Assembly: GCA_934130045.1 (NCBI GenBank)
Contig: CAKOXI010000044.1
Location: forward strand, 1-5,609
From: an uncultured Bacilli bacterium
GTDB lineage: Bacteria > Bacillota_I > Bacilli_A > RF39 > UBA660
Length of the DNA stretch: 5,609 bases
Direction of reading: 5' to 3'
The first letter of the stretch is position 1; each line of letters starts with the position of its first letter. Positions 1 to 5,609 of this stretch are shown here, in pieces. Below the pieces are notes generated by a model. It was not told the DNA's origin. It did not search any database and saw only the letters and a list, made by a program, of their open reading frames with translations. A program made the translations under genes and the position numbers.

Positions 1-1070
1 TCACTAAACAATTTATACGTTATAGTTAAATTAGGAATTCTTCTTAACTTTCTTAGCATAGAAATTTTAGTTTGTTTATTTTTTTCTACAGAAGTATCTA
101 AATCTAAAAGGGTTTTTTCCTCATCGGTAAAATAATCATCATCTTTATAAATTTTTGGATAGCTATTTATATTAAATCCTAGCAAAAAAGCATAGTTGTT
201 TTCATTATAATACTCATTTATTTTTTTTATTTCGATAGCATTTTTATATTTTGCTCTTTTTACATAAATTTTCTTAAAATCTTCGACTATAAATTTTAAT
301 CTAACATCTTTATCTTGAATGGCAGCAGATTTATTTATTATTGTTATTAATGTAGATACATCATATTTTTCTCTAAGTTTTAAAATTATCTCTTCAATTG
401 AAAAATCATTATACAGCTTTAAAAATTCCTGAGCTACGATTGTACTAAAAAAAGAATTATTATATTCTATATTTATTGGCAAATCAAAAAGCCTAAAATA
501 ATACTCAAGATATTTATTATATTCTTGGCTTGCTATTATTTTTATATTATTAATATCAACTTTTTGATGAACTAAAGCTTTTATTTTATTAGCTACAAAT
601 TCTACTTCTTCAAAAACATCATTGGCTTCATATATAAGAGGATCATATATTTTTTCATCCATTTTAAATAAACTATAATTTAAGTTTTCTAATATTTTTT
701 GTTCTTTTTTAGAAAGAAACTCATAACCATAAACATTGATAACTTTATTTTGAATATAATTTAAAAATATTTCATTTTTAATTAATAATTTTTGTTCTTC
801 AAGTTCTTTTTTTAAAGCAAGTAAAAATTGCCCTTTTTCTGAATTTATATTTTTTATAAAATACATATTTTCTAAATATATTTTAGCAATATCTATATTT
901 ACATTATATTTTTTTATTATATAGGCAATTGCCTCATAATCATAATCAAAATACAAATTTCTTTTTAAATCATCAAAAGTATAAAATTTATAAGGATTTA
1001 ATTTTTTTTGCTTAGTAAGGGTATTTAATATATCTAGTTTATTGTTTTCATCCGTTAAAATTATCTCCAT
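1..1070 (-). CDS. AddB-like helicase/PD-(D/E)XK nuclease subunit, N-terminal part (runs off the window)
   Basis: The reading frame is open for 356 codons from the ATG at 1070-1068 to the window edge, so the 3' part of the gene is missing. A strong AAGGAG site lies five A's before the ATG, which fixes the start. Residues 148-200 (EEVEFVANKI at 154-163, then a stretch like IKIIASQEYNKYLEYYF) resemble the AddB/RecC-type segment just after helicase motif III. Residues 293-330 (LLGFNINSYPK, then YFTDEEK) match the AddB pattern 'hhGhNxGxhPx...hxDxE+'. AddB works with AddA to resect double-strand breaks in the cytoplasm, and a C-terminal PD-(D/E)XK nuclease domain would be expected beyond the edge. 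The N-terminus has no Walker A (GxxGxGKT) motif, so ATPase activity in this subunit is doubtful. It starts 27 bases after holA and is probably cotranscribed with it; addA would be expected next downstream (inference). The family assignment rests on remembered motifs, not an alignment. Confidence 0.72.
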   Translation of the reverse strand, partial: MEIILTDENNKLDILNTLTKQKKLNPYKFYTFDDLKRNLYFDYDYEAIAYIIKKYNVNIDIAKIYLENMYFIKNINSEKGQFLLALKKELEEQKLLIKNEIFLNYIQNKVINVYGYEFLSKKEQKILENLNYSLFKMDEKIYDPLIYEANDVFEEVEFVANKIKALVHQKVDINNIKIIASQEYNKYLEYYFRLFDLPINIEYNNSFFSTIVAQEFLKLYNDFSIEEIILKLREKYDVSTLITIINKSAAIQDKDVRLKFIVEDFKKIYVKRAKYKNAIEIKKINEYYNENNYAFLLGFNINSYPKIYKDDDYFTDEEKTLLDLDTSVEKNKQTKISMLRKLRRIPNLTITYKLFS

Positions 1071-1097
1071 TTTTTCTCCTTATTTAGAAAAAAATTG

Positions 1098-2030
1098 CTA
1101 TGAACAGGCTTCCATTAAAAAGCCATACAAAGCAATGTCTTTATCCCATTTTCCTTTTTTAATATTTAAATCTATGCTACTTAAGAATACTAAATTTTTA
1201 AGTAATTCAGAACTACTATACTTGATACTATTATTATATAATTTATTTACTTGCCAATCAGGCATTTTTAAGTAAGTAATTATGTCATTTAAACTCATTT
1301 TATTTATTAATTTTTTTACATAATACATTAATCTATATTCTCTTGCTAAAAGAATAACTAGGCTAGTTGGTTCTACTTTATAAACCTTTAAATTTTTTAA
1401 AATTCGTAATGCTTCTTTAAGATTTTTATCTACTACAGCATTTACAAAATGGAAATTATTGCTATCTAATTCTTGACCAACAATTTTTAAGACATCTTCA
1501 TATTTTATTTTTTGAGGAAAACCATAATAAATCATTATCTTTTCTAGCTCATTAAACATGATATCAATATTTCCATAACAATTATCGATAATGTAATTTA
1601 TGGTATTATAATCTGCTGTATAATCAAAATATTTCAAATAGTCATTAAGAAGAACATTAATGGCTCTTTTATCTAATTTTACAGTGTTATCTAATTTGCC
1701 TGTTTCTTTTATTTCTTTAACTATTTTTTTTCTAGAATCAATTCCATTTTGAGTTGTAAAAATAATCGTTGTTGATGGATTTGGTTGTTTTAAATATTTT
1801 AAAAGCATTTGACTTTCATCATCTGTTATTTTTCCGTTGCCAAAAAAATCAGAATTACTTGCCACAATGTATTTTAAGTCAGTATCAAAAGAAAAATAAT
1901 TTGCTTCTTCTATAAGTTCTTTTAACGAACTTTTATTTAAATTAAAAACTGTATAGTTATTATTTTTAACTATCTTTTTTATTTTATCTTCGATAATATG
2001 ATATGATTCATGATTAATTAAATAGTTCAT
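1098..2030 (-). CDS. holA: DNA polymerase III delta subunit (clamp loader)
   Basis: This 310-residue protein is the delta subunit of the clamp loader, which opens the DnaN sliding clamp and places it on primed DNA. Several delta hallmarks are visible. The N-terminus (YLINHESYHIIEDKI, 3-17) is the degenerate P-loop-free nucleotide-fold start. Residues 78-94 (KYLKQPNPSTTIIFTTQ) match the 'Yl..P...t.lif' segment. Residues 152-165 (YGNIDIMFNELEKI) match the family's 'G.dl..i.nEleKl' motif. Residues 190-240 carry the 'F.l..Av......AL.iL..L...EP..l..lLAREYRLMYYVK' helices, and the C-terminal helix D287-LNIKKGKWD ends in ALYGFL. It is slightly shorter than the usual 330-345 residues. The start is supported by GGGAG five A's before the ATG. 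holA next to or near comEC is normal in Bacillota, but here the two are separated by two genes. It seems to have its own promoter at 2046-2054. Confidence 0.92.
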   Translation of the reverse strand: MNYLINHESYHIIEDKIKKIVKNNNYTVFNLNKSSLKELIEEANYFSFDTDLKYIVASNSDFFGNGKITDDESQMLLKYLKQPNPSTTIIFTTQNGIDSRKKIVKEIKETGKLDNTVKLDKRAINVLLNDYLKYFDYTADYNTINYIIDNCYGNIDIMFNELEKIMIYYGFPQKIKYEDVLKIVGQELDSNNFHFVNAVVDKNLKEALRILKNLKVYKVEPTSLVILLAREYRLMYYVKKLINKMSLNDIITYLKMPDWQVNKLYNNSIKYSSSELLKNLVFLSSIDLNIKKGKWDKDIALYGFLMEACS

Positions 2031-2045
2031 TTTTTCTCCCTACTA

Positions 2046-2054
2046 ATTATATCA
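2046..2054 (-). promoter_or_regulatory. Predicted extended -10 promoter for holA
   Basis: The minus strand reads TGATATAAT here: a perfect TATAAT (2051-2046) with the TGn extension typical of sigma-A extended -10 promoters. The -35 position (about 2069-2074) reads TTCCTT, a poor match that overlaps the preceding terminator stem. Initiation six or seven bases downstream (about 2039-2040) would put the GGGAG ribosome binding site at the very 5' end of the transcript, giving a leader of only about 10 bases. The motif match is seen; promoter activity is inferred. Confidence 0.55.
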
Positions 2055-2060
2055 CGTGCA

Positions 2061-2085
2061 AAAGAAAAAAGGAAGCTTCCTTCCT
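2061..2085 (-). terminator. Predicted intrinsic terminator after the acetyltransferase gene
   Basis: A perfect 14-bp palindrome, AAGGAAGCTTCCTT (2069-2082), can fold on the minus strand as a 5-bp stem with an AGCT loop. Two G-U pairs and one A-U pair lengthen the stem to 8 bp. It runs straight into TTTTTTCTTTT (2070-2060). The T-run follows only on the minus strand, so it would stop transcripts arriving from the GNAT gene, just before the holA promoter. The stem is short and the distance from the GNAT stop is about 100 bases, so efficiency is uncertain. Confidence 0.55.
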
Positions 2086-2182
2086 ATTTATCTAAACATT
2101 ATATAATGTACTATATTTTATGTTTTTTAATAAAATGTGTTATTTTATAGATTGATATCATCCAAAATATTTTAATATTTGT

Positions 2183-2620
2183 TTATCTTTTTCTCATTCC
2201 TAATCTAAATATTTCAAAACCAAATGATTCATATAATTTTATAGCTATTTTATTATTATACATTACATTAATATCTATAAAATCATTTTTACTACTTTTT
2301 ACTGCTTCTAGTCCTGATTTTATTAATAATTTTGCTATCCCTTTATTTCTATAATTTTCCTCTACATATAATCCATCTATTATGTAACCCTTGCCATCCT
2401 CATTCTCTATATATTTAAAAAATACATATCCTACAACTTTAGTTTTTTCTTCATAGTATAATAATATATTCTTATTATTTAAAATCACGTTTTTAAAATA
2501 ATCTTTCACTACATAGTTTTCAGGTATCAAATCATTATAATTTCTTTCGTCATTAATTAATTTTGTTAAAAGCTTATCACATTCATTTGCAACTAGTTCA
2601 TCTTTAACATTTTTTACCAT
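2183..2620 (-). CDS. GNAT-family N-acetyltransferase
   Basis: This 145-residue, single-domain protein would transfer the acetyl group of acetyl-CoA to an unknown amine substrate in the cytoplasm. Motif A is clear: strand IIDGLYVEENY (80-90) is followed by the pyrophosphate-binding loop RNKGIA (91-96, pattern R/Q-x-x-G-x-G/A) and helix KLLIKSGLEAV. Motif B follows as INVMYNN (117-123) with AIKLYESFGF (126-135), the usual 'N..A...Y...GF' ending. Strand VVGYVFFKY (62-70) fits beta-4. The layout resembles RimI-like and general GNATs, but nothing identifies the substrate. The start is supported by AAAGGTGAT just upstream of the ATG. It lies 24 bases after the YhcG-like nuclease gene and in the same frame, separated by one TGA stop, and probably belongs to that transcription unit as well as having its own -10 box. 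It could modify the nuclease or a small molecule; that is speculation. Confidence 0.88.
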   Translation of the reverse strand: MVKNVKDELVANECDKLLTKLINDERNYNDLIPENYVVKDYFKNVILNNKNILLYYEEKTKVVGYVFFKYIENEDGKGYIIDGLYVEENYRNKGIAKLLIKSGLEAVKSSKNDFIDINVMYNNKIAIKLYESFGFEIFRLGMRKR

Positions 2621-2638
2621 AATATCACCTTTATAAGT

Positions 2639-2647
2639 ATTATATCA
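2639..2647 (-). promoter_or_regulatory. Predicted extended -10 box before the GNAT gene
   Basis: The minus strand carries TGATATAAT, the same nine bases as the holA promoter. The TGA at its 5' end is also the stop codon of the upstream nuclease gene (2647-2645). The -35 region (about 2662-2667, TTAGAG) is poor. A start six or seven bases downstream would leave a leader of about a dozen bases containing the AAAGGTGAT ribosome binding site. In AT-rich DNA such a match can arise by chance, so this is tentative. Confidence 0.4.
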
Positions 2648-3535
2648 TACTAATTGATATTCTCTAATAGCAATTCTTTCATCTGAACAGTATTCTATTA
2701 CAAATTTATTTTCTCTTTTGCATATTAATATTCCCATTGTATTATTGTTACTTATTTCTTTTATGTTTTTATCTATGTAATTCATATACTTTTGAACCTG
2801 TGAAATATATTCAACTTTAAATTGGGTAACTTTTAATTCAATTACTACATAACAATTAAACTTTATATTAAATAATAACAAATCTATATAATGATTTCTA
2901 TCACCTATTTTTATTTTATATTCACTACCTATAAAACTAAATGAATTGCCAAGTTCTATCATAAATGATTCTATATCTTCCAATATTAAATTATGTAATA
3001 CTTTCTCAGTAACTATTTCAATATTATTTTTATTTCTAATTATTATAGGATTAGGGACTAAATCTTTCACTTCAATTTCATCAGCAAGTATTAATTTGTT
3101 TTTAGTTTCATTAGGTAATCTTTCATATTCCTTGTTTCTAATTATTTCTCTTAATTCTCTTTTAGATAAATTTCTTTCATATGCAATATTAATATAATAT
3201 ATCAATTCATTTTCATCTTTAATAGATAATAATTCAGAATAATGGCTCCAAGACAATTTGGTCGCCAGTGGCGACCGTTTTTCATCTTTAAATATTCTAT
3301 AATATTGTCTAATACGTCTCAATGTTCTCTCATTATACTTTTTCCCAAACTCAACAGCCAGTCTAATTGAATAATCATTTAAAATATTATCTCCATACTT
3401 ACTACCAGCTTCATCCAACAATTTACCAACCTCAAAATATGTAATAACTTTATGCCTTTCCTTTGAATAATCTTTTACTTTTGAATATATTTCATTATCA
3501 ATTAATTTGTTTTTTATCTCATTGTAATATTTCAT
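2645..3535 (-). CDS. DUF1016/YhcG-family PD-(D/E)XK nuclease-like protein
   Basis: This 296-residue protein has the two-part layout of the YhcG/DUF1016 family. The N-terminal helical domain (about 1-140) contains YFEVGKLL (33-40), YGDNIL (47-52), FGKKYNERTLRRIRQYY (63-79), LSWSHYSELL (94-103) and LSKRELREII (123-132). The C-terminal PD-(D/E)XK domain (about 175-296) contains LGNSFSFIGSEYKIKIG (195-211), the catalytic-type pattern YIDLLLF with D218, then VVIELKV with E233 and K235, then SQVQKYMNY (245-253) and MGILICK (267-273). The acidic and lysine residues needed for metal-dependent cleavage are all present. Family members often sit in variable or defence-like loci, but their role is poorly defined. 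The ATG at 3535-3533 follows AAAGGAG in the 12-base gap after comEC, so it is probably translated from the comEC transcript. Length is slightly below the usual 330-370 residues. It looks like an insertion between comEC and holA. Confidence 0.88.
   Translation of the reverse strand: MKYYNEIKNKLIDNEIYSKVKDYSKERHKVITYFEVGKLLDEAGSKYGDNILNDYSIRLAVEFGKKYNERTLRRIRQYYRIFKDEKRSPLATKLSWSHYSELLSIKDENELIYYINIAYERNLSKRELREIIRNKEYERLPNETKNKLILADEIEVKDLVPNPIIIRNKNNIEIVTEKVLHNLILEDIESFMIELGNSFSFIGSEYKIKIGDRNHYIDLLLFNIKFNCYVVIELKVTQFKVEYISQVQKYMNYIDKNIKEISNNNTMGILICKRENKFVIEYCSDERIAIREYQLV
3260..3276. repeat. GC-rich 8-bp perfect inverted repeat inside the nuclease gene
   Basis: GGTCGCCA and its exact reverse complement TGGCGACC flank a single base. 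Twelve of the sixteen paired bases are G or C in a region otherwise dominated by A and T. It encodes residues RSPLAT (87-92) of the YhcG-like protein, just before the conserved LSWSHY. On the plus strand it is followed by GTTTTT, so it also has the shape of an intrinsic terminator acting against antisense transcription. The function is unknown. Confidence 0.6.
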
Positions 3536-3547
3536 ATCTGCTCCTTT

Positions 3548-5224
3548 CTACGGACTATATGTCTCAATTCTTAATTTATTATTTTTAATCTTAAACATAA
3601 TACTTCCATCTTGATCCGTTCTATAAACTGTTGAATTATCTAATATGTTTAGGACTTCTTTATTTGGATGACCATATCTATTATTTCTACCCACACTTAT
3701 AATAGAGTATTTAGGATTAATTTTACTAATAAAATTTTTACTACTACTTGTCTTACTTCCGTGGTGTCCTACTTTTAATACGTCTATGTCTGATATATTG
3801 TATTTATCTAAAATATCTTTTTCTTTCTTTGCTTCAGCATCACCCATAAACATAAATTTATATCCATTTAGTTTAGTATAAATAACACAACTATTATCAT
3901 TCTCATTATTGTATTGTTTTGTTTGTAAGAAGTGTAGCTTATTATTATCAATATTTAATTCTTCAATACATGAGTAATATTTAATATTTTTCTTATCTAG
4001 CACCTTAATTAGTTCTTTTTCTAAATCATTAAATTTACCACAATTAAATATTACTTTATCCACTTTAAAATTTTCTATTACATTTATTGCATCTCCCATA
4101 TGATCATAGTCGCCATGGGTTAGTATTAAATAATCAAGTTTCGAAATACCTTTGCTTTTTAAAAATTTCAAAACGTTTTCAGTTACCTTATATTTTGATT
4201 GACTTAAAAATATTCCACCAGTATCTATCATGATGGTTTGTTTCTGATGAGGATAAATTAAAACACTTGAATCTCCTTGCCCTACATCAAAGTAATATAT
4301 ATAAAAGTTTGAATTAATCTTGTAACTATTTTTAGTAAATATCACAATTAAAAGAAAATAAAACAATGTTTTTTTGTGTTTTAAGTTTAACAATAAAATT
4401 ACATACATCAAAATTATTACGATAATACTTATTTTAGGAACAACTATTTTTACGCCTATTAAAGACATAAAATAATTAAGCTTTTTAAATACTGAAATAA
4501 GAAAAGTTGTTATGAAACTAAACTTGGAAATTATTAAAGAAAAAATCATAAAAGCAAATAAAACTGAAAAAAATGGTACTATAATAATATTTGCCAAAAT
4601 ACTTGTTAAATTAATTTCGTAGTTATAATAAATTGTTAAAGGAATACTATAAAGAAAAGTTATGATACTTAAATTTAAGCTTTTTTGAAATCTACTACCT
4701 ACTATTTTAGTTTTGTTATAAATTATTCCAAACGTTATTATAAAAGAATATAGAAATCCTAAATCATAAATATAAAATGGATTTATTATAAGCATTATAA
4801 ACAGAGATATACAAAGTAAATGAATACTCTTAAAATTTAAACCTAAAACATTATTAACATCCTTTAGTGCTAAAAATATTACAACTCTAGTTGCTGATGA
4901 TGGATATGAACATGTGAACAAAAAGAAAATAAAAAATGAATATTTTAAAAGAAAAAAATAAATTTTTTTTAGCTTATTAAAAATTAAATTAAATATACTT
5001 AGTAAAAAACTTAGGTGCATACCTGAAATAGCCAGTAAATGTCCTACCCCATTATTTTGAATTATTTGATATTCTTCCTTTTCCAAATATGATTTATTTC
5101 CCATCAAAATAGCTAAATAATATTCTGAATTATCAAATCTATAAATTCTTCTTAATAACATGTCTTTAAATCTATAAAATATGTTAGATTGTTTTTTTAA
5201 ATTATAACTAGATGCCTTAAACAA
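3548..5224 (-). CDS. comEC: ComEC/Rec2 DNA-uptake channel, N-terminally truncated
   Basis: ComEC is the membrane channel that brings single-stranded DNA into competent cells. The competence domain is clear: GVGHLLAISGMHLSFL (59-74) and PSSATRV (108-114) are family signatures, with about eight or nine hydrophobic membrane segments between 70 and 300. The C-terminal metallo-beta-lactamase-type domain has FDVGQGDSSVL (312-322), DTGG (334-337), THGDYDHMGD (369-378, metal ligands H370, D372, D374, H375), GDAE (461-464) and GHHGS (486-490), so its nuclease site looks intact. Full-length ComEC is about 650-780 residues; here the N-terminal DUF4131 (OB-fold) domain is absent. The first possible start is a TTG at 5224 with no recognisable ribosome binding site, and ComEC-like coding sequence continues upstream in frame to about 5270 before a TAA at 5291. 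The gene is therefore most likely a 5'-truncated, probably inactive copy, or it was cut by an assembly join. Its stop is 12 bases before the nuclease gene. Confidence 0.88.
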   Translation of the reverse strand: MFKASSYNLKKQSNIFYRFKDMLLRRIYRFDNSEYYLAILMGNKSYLEKEEYQIIQNNGVGHLLAISGMHLSFLLSIFNLIFNKLKKIYFFLLKYSFFIFFLFTCSYPSSATRVVIFLALKDVNNVLGLNFKSIHLLCISLFIMLIINPFYIYDLGFLYSFIITFGIIYNKTKIVGSRFQKSLNLSIITFLYSIPLTIYYNYEINLTSILANIIIVPFFSVLFAFMIFSLIISKFSFITTFLISVFKKLNYFMSLIGVKIVVPKISIIVIILMYVILLLNLKHKKTLFYFLLIVIFTKNSYKINSNFYIYYFDVGQGDSSVLIYPHQKQTIMIDTGGIFLSQSKYKVTENVLKFLKSKGISKLDYLILTHGDYDHMGDAINVIENFKVDKVIFNCGKFNDLEKELIKVLDKKNIKYYSCIEELNIDNNKLHFLQTKQYNNENDNSCVIYTKLNGYKFMFMGDAEAKKEKDILDKYNISDIDVLKVGHHGSKTSSSKNFISKINPKYSIISVGRNNRYGHPNKEVLNILDNSTVYRTDQDGSIMFKIKNNKLRIETYSP

Positions 5225-5290
5225 ATAATATATTTTGTGATTTTTTAAATATTTTTGATAATAGTAACAAGGTTTGCAAGTGCGGTCAAA
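5225..5290 (-). pseudogene. In-frame ComEC coding remnant upstream of the first possible start
   Basis: Twenty-two codons lie between the TAA at 5293-5291 and the TTG at 5224, in the comEC frame and without an ATG. The part nearest comEC reads PCYYYQKYLKNHKIYYLF across the TTG. This resembles the end of the ComEC N-terminal domain, where a 'NPxxFxYxxYLxxxxI' segment is typical. The coding sequence therefore once continued upstream and was broken at roughly 5270-5290. The match is from memory of the family, not an alignment. Confidence 0.6.
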
Positions 5291-5327
5291 TTATATTTCT
5301 TGGATAATAAATGTAGTTGCCATAGAA

Positions 5328-5386
5328 TATAAAAAAGTATAAAATATATAAAAAAGTATAAAAAGGTATAAAAAGGTATAAAACAA
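5328..5386. repeat. Tandem ~10-bp A-tract repeat (TATAAAAAGG-type units)
   Basis: About six imperfect units follow one another: TATAAAAAAG (5328), a shortened unit ending in ATA (5338), TATAAAAAAG (5347), TATAAAAAGG (5357), TATAAAAAGG (5367) and TATAAAACAA (5377). The 10-bp spacing puts the A-tracts on the same face of the helix, which is the arrangement of intrinsically curved DNA. It lies between the cut end of comEC and the MATE remnant. It contains no convincing gene on either strand. Confidence 0.75.
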
Positions 5387-5388
5387 AA

Positions 5389-5609
5389 TATATTGTACTT
5401 GGCATGAATACATTTATTACAACTCAGGGCTTTGCATAGATAAGTATGATGACTACTGTTATAGGTGCTGTCATTAACATTATTCTTGACTGGCAATAAG
5501 ACAATTCTCAAACTTAAATTATCTAATCTTGCAAGATTCGGTGGAGATGTGGCAGTTGGTGCCATGACAGTTATAACAACTACAGCTTTCAAGAAGAGGT
5601 TTGGCAGGA
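5389..5609 (+). pseudogene. Degraded MATE-family multidrug efflux transporter fragment
   Basis: This is the only coding-like signal on the plus strand. Frame 1 reads YIVLGMNTFITTQGFA, then a TAG stop (5437-5439), then ISMMTTVIGAVINIILD ending at 5490. This matches the MATE pattern 'hN.FI.tQGFAKI.M.t.hIGAhhNIhLDP', with the stop where Lys is usual. Frame 2 then reads LTGNKTILKLKLSNL (5486-5530) followed by ARFGGDVAVGAMTVITT (5531-5581), matching the loop after TM6 and the 'YGGDhAVGAMT' motif of MepA-like MATE proteins. The stretches normally lying between ILD and LTGNK and between SNL and ARFGGD (each some 35-45 residues) are missing. The last residues TAFKKRFG may reflect a third deletion. 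MATE proteins are 12-helix Na+ or H+ drug antiporters; this remnant cannot make one. It continues past the window edge. It looks richer in G+C than its surroundings. Confidence 0.75.

Noticed and set aside
1042..1275. Plus-strand open frame of 77 codons
   Set aside because: It is the antisense shadow of the holA 3' end and the AddB-like start, both well supported on the minus strand.
2096..2109. 14-bp perfect palindrome ACATTATATAATGT between the GNAT gene and holA, a possible operator
   Set aside because: All but two of its bases are A/T; at this composition about one such palindrome is expected by chance in a window of this length, and no regulator gene is nearby.
2946..3197. Plus-strand open frame of 83 codons, hydrophobic
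   Set aside because: It is antisense to the YhcG-like gene; its hydrophobicity is what Asn/Lys/Glu-rich coding gives when read on the opposite strand.
3553..3558. TATAGT on the minus strand as a -10 box for the nuclease gene
   Set aside because: There is no TGn extension and no -35 match; translation from the comEC transcript through the AAAGGAG site explains expression more simply.
5245..5592. Minus-strand open frame of 115 codons across the comEC/MATE boundary
   Set aside because: It reads antisense through the MATE remnant and the A-tract repeat (low-complexity Phe/Tyr-rich stretch), has no family motif and no convincing ribosome binding site.
5262..5609. Insertion sequence or MITE as the cause of the comEC break
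   Set aside because: I found no transposase motif, terminal inverted repeat or target-site duplication within the window; the far end lies beyond 5609, so it cannot be tested here.
1..5609. Use of genetic code 4 (TGA = Trp)
   Set aside because: All three Trp codons in holA and the nuclease gene are TGG, and TGA ends the nuclease gene just before a well-formed ribosome binding site.

Overview
The window is very AT-rich (by eye about a quarter G+C or less). It uses AAGGAG-type ribosome binding sites, ATG starts and all three standard stops. Tryptophan is TGG at all three Trp codons in the yhcG-like gene and holA, and TGA acts as a stop, so genetic code 11 fits better than the Mycoplasma code 4. 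With the comEC / holA / AddB-like gene set, this suggests an uncultured low-GC Bacillota, for example an RF39-like, Mollicutes-related Bacilli or Erysipelotrichia lineage. The lineage is an inference.

All intact genes lie on the minus strand, so the layout is read here from high to low coordinates. At 5389-5609 (plus strand) there is a ruined MATE-family multidrug transporter gene. A block of about 10-bp phased A-tract repeats follows at 5328-5386. Next is comEC (5224-3548), whose channel and metallo-beta-lactamase domains are intact but whose N-terminal domain has been cut away close to the MATE debris. Twelve bases later comes a DUF1016/YhcG-type PD-(D/E)XK nuclease gene (3535-2645), and 24 bases after that a GNAT acetyltransferase (2620-2183). 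A small hairpin plus T-run ends that unit. An extended -10 promoter then precedes holA (2030-1098), the clamp-loader delta subunit, and 27 bases later begins an AddB-like helicase/nuclease gene (1070 to the window edge).

The housekeeping logic is DNA uptake and processing (ComEC), replication (HolA) and recombination repair (AddB-like). In many Bacillota comEC and holA are neighbours. Here the nuclease plus acetyltransferase pair sits between them and looks like an inserted accessory cassette.

The points most worth a second look are the broken comEC/MATE junction (a real rearrangement or an assembly join), the deletion pattern in the MATE remnant, a GC-rich inverted repeat inside the nuclease gene, and two identical extended -10 boxes placed almost on top of ribosome binding sites. 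I found no RNA genes, CRISPR arrays or insertion-sequence transposases. I do not see a clearly new multi-gene system; the nuclease-acetyltransferase pair is the closest candidate.
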